Source: Ichthyophonus hoferi
Taxonomy: Eukaryota > Opisthokonta > Ichthyosporea > Ichthyophonida > Ichthyophonidae
Direction of reading: 5' to 3'
DNA length: 64,000 bases
Assembly (NCBI GenBank): GCA_002751075.1
Contig: NAOQ01000111.1
Location: 91,189 to 155,188 of the forward strand
In this document: in pieces, positions 1 to 11,951 of the stretch
Numbering within the stretch: position 1 is the stretch's first letter
How the letters are laid out: the number at the start of each line of letters is the position of its first letter
The notes under the pieces: model-generated
What the model was told of the DNA's origin: nothing
What the model saw: only the letters and a program-made list of their open reading frames with translations
Database searches by the model: none
Position numbers and translations under genes: made by a program

Positions 1-3000
1 TGGCGTTGGTCACGAATGGCCTACATGTTGAGATGTTGCAAGAATGAGTATGTAAGTATGTGTACAGGTAAGCATAAATTCTATGCTCCCTGCTTCCCCC
101 ACGGACGTCACACGGACGTCACACTTACAGATATGATTACGTGTACTAGTATAATAATGTAATAGTTTAATAATATAATAGTATATGTATAGAAAAAGTA
201 TATATACATATGCAAAGAGACCTTTCACTATACCTTGCCCAGCCCAACGTTAGAGGTTGGCGCAGAACCAACAGCCACAGGCTGGTATTGAGCCATATCC
301 ATCCATTTGCTCTCTGCCTCCTTACGCGCCTGTACCCCGCCACCGTATATCAATATCTTTCTATAAATAACTATTAATATCATACATATATGAAATATAA
401 CTCGTTATTAAATACTTGAAGGGTTTAAGGATGAATTGGGCTCAAAGAACTTGTCATTGCGGTCTCTAGCCCTCCATCTACTAGATAGGCACATAGTTCA
501 AAGGAGAAAGAGTTAAATACTGCAGTGTGTAGATAATAAAGATTTCACCAGTAGATATCTGCTACACCATAATACAGGAACAACAACAAATTAACATAAA
601 ATAGGGCTGATATCGGCACAAAGTAACAACTTGAGCATTCAAAGACAAAAAAAAAAAATAGGAATAAGTACAAACATAGTTGAGGTAGAGTAGACAACAA
701 AAACAAAAAAAAACAAAAAAAAACCCAGTATGTAATACTTTAAATACCGATAATACAATACAACATAAATACACATCTCACCTGGTCATCAAGTTTTCTA
801 CGTTTTCTTCTTTCTTTCATTCTATCTTCCTCTACTTTGCGCTCTCGGAAAATCTCATCTTCAACCTCTCCCAGATCCTTGAAAATCATCTGCACACGCT
901 TGCAGTCCACGGTTCCTGTATGAGTTATCACCCTTATATTGTCAATATACACTAATACATACAAACATACATACAAACATACAAACAAACATACATACGT
1001 ACATACATACAACCGTCATTTCCTTGAACACTAGAAGCCCTACACTATCCAAATATATAAATATACATATGTATGTATATATGTATGTACCAGTACGTTC
1101 CATGATGAGATCTCGAGATAAGAGAAATGATTGATGTAGAGCAACAACCTACCATTATGAGTCAAATAACCACCGAGCTTGGGAAGATTTTTCTTCCAGA
1201 TAGCAACTAGACGATCAATAGCTCCTTCTTTGATCTCCAAGGAGGGCATATGCGGCAGGAAGTCGTTGCCCACAAAGAAACACAGGAACACCCAATCATC
1301 CAAGGCTCGTTCAATGTCAAATACAAAAGGTAATCCTTCCTATGTCATAAGAATAAGAGAATAAGATAGGAGAAAGCTGGTTAAACACTGCTGGAAAACA
1401 TCTAACTCCTACCATATTTACCACCCCTACACCACATGTAGGTATATATAATACCCATGCCCAGTGTCTATAATGGTTAAAAATAGATTGAAATGTTTAC
1501 AATTGATTGGGCTGAGTGTATTCTAAATATAGCCGTACAGGTAGTTACAAGAGTATGTTCCGCTTATATATATGAATGGTATTATTAGTTCCTCCCTAAC
1601 AACAGATAAAATACTATTGGTCCCTGCATGACAACCTATAAGACTATATTCAAATTCATCATAGTGAACAGAATTTATCCAATTCTCTATAGCCCAGCCT
1701 TATATAGTACATTGCACTTATTATATTTGCCCATGCATCTACACTATCCAACTTGACTCATTGGGCAATATAAATACATACAGTATCAACTGCATGTTAA
1801 ACAGCAACATGACCTATAACCTACCACGTAGAGTTCAACCTCTAGGTATTCTCTCAATACATTAATCTTAATAAGAATAAACTCCTTGTCCATGTGGATG
1901 GGGCCTAGGGCTTCGGTCTGCTGCTCAGGTGTCCCAGTGCAGAATTCTTTCTAAAAGGGTGGGTGGGTTTAGATAGGTAGATGAACTGGCGTATATATAC
2001 ATATACACATACATATATACATATACACATACATATATACATATACACATACATATATACATACATATATACATATATACATATATCCATCCAGTCCAAA
2101 CATTATTTATCTGACGTGCAGATGACACCAATCAAAATGCAGGTAGATAAATACGTGATATGTATAATGTACATGTTAACCCATTGAGAAATTCAAATGC
2201 ATAGGGGAGATTTCAACTTCATATACCGCACACTCATTTCGTACTACAATACATACACTAGCTATTCGTTAAACACAACACCGTTCTCAGTAAGAACACT
2301 CTATGCTAATATTTTTTTGTTTCTTATTGGTAAATATTTGTATAGCATAGCAACAAGGAGTATATAAATACAGTGAGCACTAACCGTGTGGCCCATCTGT
2401 CCACACAGGAAGCAAGGCTTCTGATGTGCAGGTTTGACATCTTCACGTAAGACATGGAAGTGAGGCTCGTGTGTACTTAGAGCTGTGTGACCAATGACCA
2501 ATAGATATACGGTTACTAAATAGCTGTGATAGCAGTACACCACGTACAGACATGTATATGTTCAACTCAAATAGCATAAACTATTTTATGGTTAGCGTTG
2601 AGGTATTTTGTTGTTTGTTGCAAATAATTATCATGCATTGACGTATTGTAATGCCACTTGGTTACGGTCATGTATGTTGTATGTAAGAATATGCAAGGAT
2701 ATATGCATGTTTAAATCACACCGGCAAGGCAGGCAGATATATAGATTGGATGGGGAAAGGTAAAGAGAGAGAGAGAGAGAGAGAAAACAAAGAAAGAGAG
2801 AATGAGAAAGAAAGAGACCGAGAGAGAGAGAAAGAAAAAAAATACATATAATATATATATATACATACACAAGAAAATTAGGTCAGCGTCTGCGCCATAG
2901 AAACAGTGCATGGTGTTTGGATTATGACCGGGGTCAGCCCTTTGTTTACGAATAAAATCGATAATCTTGTGCTCTCCCTCTCCTGGGACGGTGGCATCGG

Positions 3001-6000
3001 ATAGAATCACCTGCACGTGCAGAGTTAATGATTGGCTCAAAGGTACATAAAGGTAGACAATGTAAGTTCCAAGTTGCACAATTGGTGTGATTAAACCTAT
3101 GGTATCTTACAAATCCTATCTCATTGGTTGGCTTAAAAGAGCTGTGTTGTATATACTATTGTTATATATTAAACACATACCTAATATACATGAAACAAGA
3201 TATATTGTATATGTGGTAGTTAGGTTGAAGATAACGAGAGAGGAGGAGGCGAGAGGGGAAAGGTCTAGAGTTATATGTATAATGTATGAAGGAGTAATAA
3301 ACTACATAGATAGAAGCACAGAACAATTGAAAAGTACATAGTGCATAAATGGATTGATCTTTAAAGGATGTCAAATATATATATATCTACAGCCATACAG
3401 AGACTACACCATAATTAATATACATTCAGCATGGTCAGACATTAAAGTATATAAACGGAACATACATACAGGAAGTTACTGAATAGCACAACAAGCAGTT
3501 GAAAACAGCACACACAGCACACACCTTGACATTTCTCCAACCCGGGTCAGTATTAAGGCGCTCATGAATGTAGTAGCGTAAGCACTCAGTTAAGTGTGCC
3601 ATAAACTCCGTACCGGGGGTAATACAGTTGCTGTCAAAGTGTGCCTTGGTCTACCCATCCCAGTCATAACAGTTTGGTTACAATGTGCATGCATTTATCT
3701 TTGCGTATATCATACCATATCATACTATATCATACTCGATCATAGCATGGTTTTGTTAATAATACGGAGGAAATGTGGGTTTAGACCGGGAAATAAACAA
3801 GGTGAATAGGGAAGTATAAAGTATATAGTCTAGTATAAAGGATATAGCATAGCATAGTATATAGTATATAGTATAGCATAATATAAAGTACATAGTATAG
3901 TATAGTATAAAGTATATAGTATAGTATAATATCAAGTATATAGTATAATATAGTATAAATTATATAGTATAGTATAGTATAAAGTCTATAGTTTAGTATA
4001 GTATAACGTACATAGTGTAATACAGTATAGAGTATATAGTATACTATAGTATAACGTACATAGTGTAATACAGTATAAAGTATATAGTATAGTATAACGT
4101 ACATAGTGTAATACAGTATAAAGTATATAGTATAGTATAACGTACATAGTGTAATACAGTATAAAGTATACAGTGTAGTCTGTATAGTTAAAGTAAGAAA
4201 CTAGGTAGATTAAAAAACACAAGCAAACAGAACCAACAACATACTTCCTCTGTAGGAGCAGGGAGGCCATCTCTAATCATCTGAGCTCTCAGTTCTTCTT
4301 TCTCTACTTCCTTATCACTCGCCTCTTTAGCAGCTCGGAAACGCCGTGACCTCTGCTGATTCATCTGTATGTATCCAAGGTTGAGGTGGGACAATTATAT
4401 AGGGTTAGGTTGAAAATGGGATGTAGAATACTGCTCACAGCAAGGTCATGGGCATTGACATTTAGTGGTAGTTAAGCAGAGGATATATAGTGAGGTGAAC
4501 AACATAGTTTGAATATACAGTTCTTGTTGCACATCCTGTCTGAAATATCACTTTTTATCCAGTAAGAGATGTTCATCGTATTGCCATATATTTTGATTAG
4601 TCAATTAAGATAAGATAAAACTGATAACACTTTTAAGGGTGGTGAGGAAGGAAGAGAAAGCCGACGGGGTGTAGGGCTGTAGTACGCTGGGAATACCAAA
4701 AAGGAAAAACACAAACCGTAATGAGACAAAAAAAGAAGGCTTGGATACAAGCCGATAGAGAGAAGTATGTATTTATATTTATGAATAACAATGAGATGTG
4801 AAAGATTAAATGTGGAAAGAAAAAGAAAGTAGAGAAAAGTAAAACGTTTTAGGGAGAAAATGAACAATATAAACCTGATATAGAGTGAAAATGAATGCTA
4901 TGCATATGACAGAGGGATGGCAAAGAGAAAGTGCAAGTGCTAATAAGTGATTAGAGGCAGAAGGTTTGGCTTGCCTTGGCTCTGGGAGCTACACCATCAA
5001 CAGCCATGTAGATTAGTTGACGAGGGCGAATAATACTGAAGATGCGATCCATGTATTGGAAAATATGCAAGATCATCTCGTCCTCAGTGGTGGGTGCTGG
5101 CCTATGATGGGGAGAGAGATTATAAGAAATGTATCAGATATAATATATTATTTTATTATCATACAGACACACTATCATACATACTACATAATACTATACT
5201 ATCATACATATATACTATATGCTTCTGATACGATCCTTAAATTTTAATAGGGTTAGGGCAAAAAAAACAAAATGGTCGATAAATATTTTTTAATTGTTAT
5301 GTAAATGAATGTTTAGTTTTGTACTTTGTACATATGATTTAGCCTGGAGGGAAATGTATGGCAGATATAATAATGGTAGAACAGAGAAGATAAAGAGGTA
5401 AATAAATAACAGACTACAGTTAAGGGAGATAGAGAAAAGACGATATACAAGAGGGAGTACTAGAATAGAAGAATAGAAGTAAACTAACTGGATAGATGGA
5501 TATATATAGTGCGTGTGAGTACGGATGTGGACATGTCTGATCGGATATAGTAAAAGAACAAAACAAACCCCATTTTAAATATTTAATGTGTAGTTGATAA
5601 CACGTATGAAAATATAGGTTGCACATCTATAGCAATAACTGAGAAGCCAGTCAATTTCATTAGGTTTCAAATCATTTGCTAGTCATAATAGCGAAAGAAA
5701 GTGCTGTAACATAGTGTGTCAAAAAGACAAAATTCACTGGGAAGCTGTAATAACTCTAGAGTCTCCAAGCTATACATGCTCCTCTGCAACAGAAACCCCT
5801 TTTTATATTTTTTTGTTTGCATGCCCAGGTGTATCCGTCTAAATATTCTTTCTAACCTCTCACTCTTATCATCTCAGCAAAAAAAGTTATTACCTGTCTT
5901 CGGGATGACAACAAGGGTGGATAATACCGTTCATGTCCAGATAAAGGTTGTCATACTCAACCCCGTTAGGGTTGGGCTGTGACGTATCTGTAGGCACCAT

Positions 6001-6500
6001 AACTCCATCGCAGATATTCAACGGATCCTGCGTGTGACGTCCAATGAGCATGTGTACGTATTAAAGACAAGCAGAGGAACACAAAAAATAGGCAAATAAT
6101 CATTAAACTAAATATTAACTAATAGATTGTAGATAAATGTCAAAAGAAAAATATATAATTACAAAATAAAAATGCCCCACCTACTCACATTTACTAACAT
6201 ACCCAAAGAAACATTTCCTGTCGGAAACTTCCCTAAAAACCCAAAAGCACCAAATATGCGTGCCAAAACTTCTAGGTGAGTGGAAAAACCACAAGTCTAA
6301 AAAAAAACTATGGTACGTTAATAATGAACATAATTAGATGTTCAAAATCAAAACACGAAAGGTTGCCGGTTATATGTGTGACAAGTACTGAGTTTCAAGT
6401 GCAATTCACACCTATGTATTCCAAAACTCACCTCTGCTGCTGGAGTCACGATCTTCTCGCATTTGTCCGAAAGCCATCTGTAAAACGCAGGCACTCCCAT
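1..6500 (-). CDS. XRN2: 5'-3' exoribonuclease 2 (XRN2/Rat1), 3' end beyond the window
   Basis: Nuclear 5'-3' exoribonuclease of the XRN family, known for torpedo termination of RNA polymerase II and for rRNA and snoRNA processing. Exons on the minus strand: 6500-6432, 6027-5894, 5101-4975, 4364-4245, 3644-3525, 3010-2869, 2482-2385, 1950-1825, 1339-1153, 915-782, 329-234, 20-1; all phases agree, giving about 457 codons in the window. The product starts [13 protein letters not shown], the invariant XRN start. It then has [49 protein letters not shown] and [14 protein letters not shown], so the acidic catalytic residues are present. A CCHC zinc knuckle (C-X2-C-X4-H-X4-C), absent from cytoplasmic XRN1, marks it as XRN2 and is split between exons 7 and 8. 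The intron between exons 3 and 4 uses a GC donor. Introns carry AT-rich tandem arrays. The C-terminal half lies to the left of base 1. Confidence 0.95.
955..1012. repeat. CATA/CAAA microsatellite in XRN2 intron
   Basis: Imperfect run of CATACAAA and CATACATA units between XRN2 exons 9 and 10. Low complexity; the open frames through it are not genes. Confidence 0.8.
1993..2092. repeat. TATACATATACACA minisatellite in XRN2 intron
   Basis: About three 20-bp units of the form ATATATACATATACACATAC followed by shorter TATACA units, in the XRN2 intron upstream (in gene sense) of exon 8. It opens long Tyr/Ile/His-rich frames on both strands that are artefacts. Confidence 0.8.
2762..2842. repeat. purine-rich (GA)n tract in XRN2 intron
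   Basis: Almost uninterrupted purines on the plus strand (GAGAGA runs mixed with AAAG), so a polypyrimidine tract in the sense of XRN2. It lies just inside the donor of the exon 6 intron. Confidence 0.75.
3800..4180. repeat. AT-rich tandem array in XRN2 intron, with 43-bp higher-order units
   Basis: The array begins as degenerate AGTATAGTATAAAGT units. From about 4010 it becomes a higher-order repeat in which CATAGTGTAATAC recurs at about 4011, 4059, 4102 and 4145, spacings of 48, 43 and 43 bp. It lies between XRN2 exons 4 and 5. The long Tyr/Leu frames across it come from the repeat. Confidence 0.85.
4365..4974 (-). other. XRN2: GC-AG intron of XRN2
   Basis: On the minus strand the exon ends ...GCCAAG and the intron begins GCAAGC; it ends ATACAG before ATGAATCAG. 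The splice is fixed by the protein, because APRAK must join MNQQRSRR as in known XRN2 proteins. No GT donor in phase is nearby. GC donors are a known minor class and usually have strong AG|GCAAG context, as here. Confidence 0.85.
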
Positions 6501-8235
6501 ACTTTCTTTGCTAAACGGAAATTGAAATAACTCCAAAACCGTTACAAAAAAAAATGTACACAAACAAAGGTTAAAATCTGATTAGAACAAGAAATTGATC
6601 TAAGAATACACGTGCGATCGATTCGGTGGCTCAGTACTAACATAATCATAAATATCTTTACCATTGGTTTAATGTTCTAACAGCGAATTAGAATCTAAAG
6701 GGGTTGGCGCGTTACTATTAAGAGAGGTGTTTGATTGGAAGTAAGCAACTTCTCAATTGCTATTATAGGACATTGGTAAATAATAAAATTAGTTGGTTGG
6801 GTCTAGATGACGACCAATTTCGTCGAAACTTGATCTGCAATTAAGGTTAGTTAAGACTCAGAGTTCACCATAAGTTGGTAAATTATAAATATGGAAAGGA
6901 TTGGTATAGGGGAAATGACATTTGCTAACTTGTGTAATTGGCCTGAGAATAATAACATGTTCTATATAATTATTATAATAAGCAATAAATCTGTTTGTAC
7001 TATCCTGTTCAATGTAATAGGCATGAGATCTTTAGCTATCCAATTCGGCCACAAGTTTGTAAATATTTATTTGCATATAATCACGACTTACAAATAGAAT
7101 AGAAAATATAGAATACACAAATATTGTAAGTAAGATTATAAATTGTTATGCCTTTTTTTATTAAATAAGTTACTAGCTACTGTGAATGCTATATACACTT
7201 GAAAAGTTCGCCATAGTCTGTGCTGCAGTCAATAAATGATGCAATAAAATTACAATATAATAACATCGATTGTATACTGGTAAAGATTGGGTAGACTTAT
7301 CTCACCCGACAAGTTGCTGTCACTGAATAATCTGTTATTTATTTCACCCAGTCCCGAAAATTCTGATTTTAAACTAAGGCTCAAATTGTGATTAAACAGC
7401 CCATTTTACCTAATATACTAAACATTATAGTTTATTTATGTCTGATTAAGTAACCATACTATAATATATTATTAGTAGATTTATATCTAAAGAGTCGAAA
7501 CTTCCTGTAAAAATACCATTAAGTGAAAGCAGCCCTACTGAATCAAGTAAAGTGAAGTTAATTCTAGTCTATGGTCCACAGTATTATGTTTTGTTTTTAG
7601 CTTTAAACGTCATTTATACTTTTGGTTCTAGAATTGTTTTTTTCACCCAGACCTACTAGAATGGATAAAGTATCATAAGATGTGAAGATTTTTTCAGATG
7701 AACAATAATTGAAAGAAACATCAAAAGCCAAATGCTGAAAGGGTTATTTGTGAGAAGGTTGTTGTGATTCAGTTCACTCAATTTAGATACCTAAAGTCAT
7801 ACAAAAGTATTTGATTCGATCATATCCCGGAGCGCAACAATGTCGATTTTATTGGGTGAGGCATTGTTTTTCTCATAACTTGCATGACATGTTTTTGCAA
7901 ATGGTTTATTCAACTTAACTATATACATAAAATTGCAGTCATAAGTCTGTATCGATATTTTGATTGCATTGGGCCTGGGCCTGCAAAACTGTCACACTGG
8001 CAGTAAATCTGATAGATAATACACTTAATGACTTTATTTTAAACCAACTATATTTGTGTATTTCATCTTATAGTATTATATGGTTAATACAATAATAGAT
8101 ATGCAACTTAGACTGCTAGTTCAAATACGACTATATTAAGCTAAATAGCATTTCCAATGCCGTTGTATCTACTTTTTCAACTGGCCCCGAATGAGTACCA
8201 GTGGTCGTAGCAAGCTATATAAGAATGCGCAGGAA
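6501..8235. other. AT-rich intergenic, XRN2 upstream region
   Basis: No coding exon, RNA gene or clear repeat was found. The part next to 6500 must hold the XRN2 promoter and 5' UTR, but no convincing TATA box or initiator could be chosen. Confidence 0.5.
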
Positions 8236-9049
8236 TGTTTATTTAATTTAGATATTTCTTTATATAGCTATAAATATTTAATATTATTAGCACTTATTAT
8301 TATATATTTAGCCTGGAAAAACAGCTAGTGCAATCTATTGGTGTTAAATGGCAATCCATCGTGATCTATCAAAATTTAACTAGCCAATAGCAGAGATATT
8401 TCAAATATGTAATATGCCATCTCGCCAATCAAATTATCCATTATCCATTATCCTGCAACGTTTAATGTGAGATAATAGTATAGTCCCGATTAGGATAGTT
8501 GCGAATTATATCCTGATTGGTTACAATAACTCATGATCAACTTTATGTTTAAATGTTTATTGTGTTATTTATTATTTGTATCGACTGAAAGGATTTCAGC
8601 CATTATATAATTACAAATTATATCCTGATTGGTTACAATAACTCAAGGTCAACGTCATGTTTAATTTTTTAATGTTATTTATTATTTGTATCGACTAAAA
8701 GGATTTCAGCACTATGTAATGTAATAAAAATAGATTGAAAGTTGGCAAAGGCCTTGAAATGTTTTATCTTACTAGTAATGAGTATGAAATCATGAGATGA
8801 TGTTATTGGTGGCCACGTTATTGTGCCCCAATAATCATATGTTTTGGGGACCAGATAACACATTGCTAAGGCATCCCGCCTAAGACATGTCCTGCTGACG
8901 TGTTTATTAATAAAAAAATATATCTTAGCATATTTGTACGCCGTGTATGCAACGGGATACGTTAAAACCCTCTCAATTCGATAGTCTATCTCTTTATAAA
9001 CAAGTATAAGTCATAGGAACACTTCTGTCTCTACTTATTATTCCTAACA
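8236..9049 (+). mobile_element. solo-like LTR, family B copy 1
   Basis: The segment begins TGTTTATTTAATTTAG and ends TTCCTAACA, giving TGTT...AACA termini typical of LTRs. It aligns over most of its length with 39270-39872: shared blocks include the start, GTGCAATCTAT, CATATGTTTTG, and a 3' block with ACAC-TCTGTCTCTA-TTATTA before AACA. It is about 200 bp longer than the other copy because of extra sequence around 8420-8790, including a 112-bp tandem duplication. The family is LTR retroelement by termini; superfamily is not determined. The two copies are clearly diverged, so this is an old insertion. Confidence 0.6.
8501..8724. repeat. 112-bp direct tandem duplication inside LTR B copy 1
   Basis: Two adjacent units share AATTATATCCTGATTGG, TTACAATAACTCA, TTATTTATTATTTGTA and GGATTTCAGC at an offset of 110-112 bp, with a handful of substitutions and small length differences. 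The duplication is not seen in the copy at 39.3 kb, so it is private to this copy. Confidence 0.85.
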
Positions 9050-9420
9050 GAATAATTCGATTTGATGATGCTAATAGCCAGGTAAAAGTACCTTTATTAT
9101 TATAATTATGACTAGAAGCCAGACCATAAGTTCTTTAGAGGACAACATTTTTTTCCATAAAAATTACTATTAAAATCCATCACCCATGCCCAGTCCATGA
9201 GAATTAAAAAGAAAGTAAAAATAAAACTTTCTACCTATTCTGGAGAATCCACCTCAACTAGCCACAATCTGCTCAATGAGACTCTTCTCTCAGTAACTTT
9301 GATTCTGACTCCTCTACTAGTGGTTTTTTATCAACAGACTTGGAGCAAAAAAATTCCATTAACCAAGACTATGACAAATACAACTTAGTTTTGATTTACA
9401 ACCTCTTTCTGCATTCACAA
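9050..9420 (+). mobile_element. possible gag-like remnant after LTR B copy 1
   Basis: Following the AACA end of the LTR is a Ser/Asp-rich potential coding stretch (around 9230-9390), similar in composition to the Ser/Asp-rich stretches that follow LTRs in the 34-38 kb cluster. It is decayed, and no domain can be recognised. The call rests on position and composition only. Confidence 0.25.
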
Positions 9421-11951
9421 ACATTTCTTTATTATTCTTTTTTTATCTGAATAGGGTTTCTGATTGGTAATTATATATAGACAACAGTAATCTACATTAA
9501 GACATTCTATTTTAAACATTCATGACCCCTGTACCATAAAAACAATAAATTGTATGTAATATTAGTTAGACTAAATTGATTTACATGACGTTGTGGCTGT
9601 GCCAATTAGTTTGCCAGAGTAGAACCTCATGCCTACCAATGAATGCACAGCTATGCAATAATTATAAATAAATAAATGTACAAATTAACGCCAAATAAAT
9701 ACATAAGAAAAACAATAATTAAACTCTTCAAATAATCCACATTTTAAAGAGGAGACACCATATAGAAGTGACAAAATAAATGTGACAGTCTTGATGTATT
9801 GAAACCATATATGATGAATTGAATCACAACAATAGCACCACAATGTTCCACCAAGTATTAACAGTGTATACGTTCACATGACAGTCACACATCAAGAGTC
9901 AACTATACAAAAAAAAAAAAGCAAGTTCAATACTTTGAGGATAGCTAAATTCAATATACAAAAAAAATAAAACAATTCCTCTTTCAATAGTTTCAAACAT
10001 ATATGAGTCGCAAGTTGCTCATTTAGTAAGCCATTTACATGTAAGGTGGCTTGAAGAAATCTATCAGATAATGCTCATAACTTGTAGTAGTTGTCATTTC
10101 CATTTTGGCTTTTATTATTGCTGTTTACAGATTAAAAAGTATCAATATTATATCCAGCCAGAACTCCCAGCACAGTAATCAATAATGCATTTTTATTGCA
10201 ATGAATATTTGAATTTGATTTCAGTCATCAACAGTCATGAATGCTTTAACTTCCACCAATAATAAGAGAATTTTCAAGTATGACCCATTTTTTATCAAAC
10301 TTACATCTTATGATATTGAAAAATAGTGACTATCTAGACCATAATTAATACAAGAAAAAATATTGCTAGTGCCATATGGCCTATATATGAAAACAAGAGT
10401 ATTGGGTTCATATTAGCCAAAGTAGAGATACAGTGAAAAAACAATAAGTCCAAAAGCTTAATATGTTTTAAACTGTTTCTGATTGGCGCCTTTAAAATTT
10501 CTTATAGCAAAAAATACAATGCATTATCATTTACTAAACATTACAAAGTTTGTATAATGGATAATTGATAAGAACATGCAAACAAATGTATAAAATATTT
10601 AATGCATATATATAATTTCATTATTCTATAAAATATTTTTAGTGATTCCATGCTATGTCAACTTAAAATTATCATTAATCTAACTACCATAAATTCCTCA
10701 TCTATGATTATATAAATATGAAAGGAATTCCTTAATTGTATTCTTATGATTAATCTAATTTGATCTAATTGCTTTAATATAATCGTAAGTGTAAGCATCT
10801 TAATAACATATGAATCCCATGTCTAAAGGATTTTAAACCATACAGTACTACAATACTTTAACTATTTGTCATTACTAGTTTCCTTTTTTCTCTTTATTTG
10901 ACAACTACATATTAGTATCTGTAAGATATTTTTTTTTCCTTGTAGGACACCATGTTTCTCCTTTTCTAGCGTAGTTATTTTCCGTACCGAGCCTCCTCTA
11001 ATCTTTTACAGCTATTTTTTTTAATGTACAGGTGAACCTAGTAGGTCCTTGACAAAAGGTATTGATTTTACTAAGATTGTCTCAAGTAGAAGTAATCCAC
11101 TACTAATATGATTGAACTCTGATGGAGCAAATAATATAGCTGCTGTTTATTTTATACAGGTTTGACGTTAGTTATTTGTCTCATTGCGTATTTCTTTAGC
11201 CATTCTACTTTAAAATAATTTTGGCTTTCACCAGGTTTTATTTTAATCAGCCCTTGCTTTCAATTTTACCATATTTACCTGCACTTAGTAAGGTATCAGC
11301 GTTTGAATTTGTTACCTTTGTGTCTCAGTGGCTTTTTTATACCGATTATTCATATCTTCAACAAATTAATTGAATATTAATCATAAGCTCACTCGAACAC
11401 AATTTTTTTTTTTGTCAGCCATAATTCAGGTCTTTATTTTAAAGCTCTAGACTTTGGCTGGGAAAGATTGCCACAGGAAGTAAACAAGTAATAAGCACAA
11501 AGCCTATTGCTAAGCTCTAGTAATTGTTAGTTTTCCTAAATTGAATTGATCAGATCTTAACAAAGTCCAAATATCGTTAACATATCTTTGTTAGATTGCT
11601 GTAATTTCGACTTATTATTATTATTTTTTTGACCTGACAGGCCAGTCTAAGACGTTTAATTTCATACAAGTAGCAGTTATTAGTGGTTAATATCTCAGTT
11701 GCACTATGGAAAGATGGGTATTACCAATCGCACAATTTGCGCAAATGTCATTCTATCAATCTGCGATTAATCCCGCACGTGTACATTTTATTATATTGTA
11801 TTATATATATTATATTATATTATACAGTCTCGATTATTAATTATATACATAACCTACTACTCTAAGGTTTTGCAGGTTGGTGCGCTAAATTGGCTTGAAA
11901 TATCTCTGAATAAGCGTGCATATATTATATTAGTCTTTTTATTTTGCAAAA
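9421..11951. other. AT-rich intergenic, NOC3 upstream region
   Basis: No exon, RNA gene or strong repeat was recognised. It must contain the NOC3 promoter near 11.8-11.95 kb, where a short TATA-rich run (11795-11850) precedes the start codon. Confidence 0.45.

Noticed and set aside
3781-4270. Tyr/Leu/Ile-rich membrane-like frames on the minus strand
   Set aside because: They are translations of the AT-rich tandem array in the XRN2 intron.
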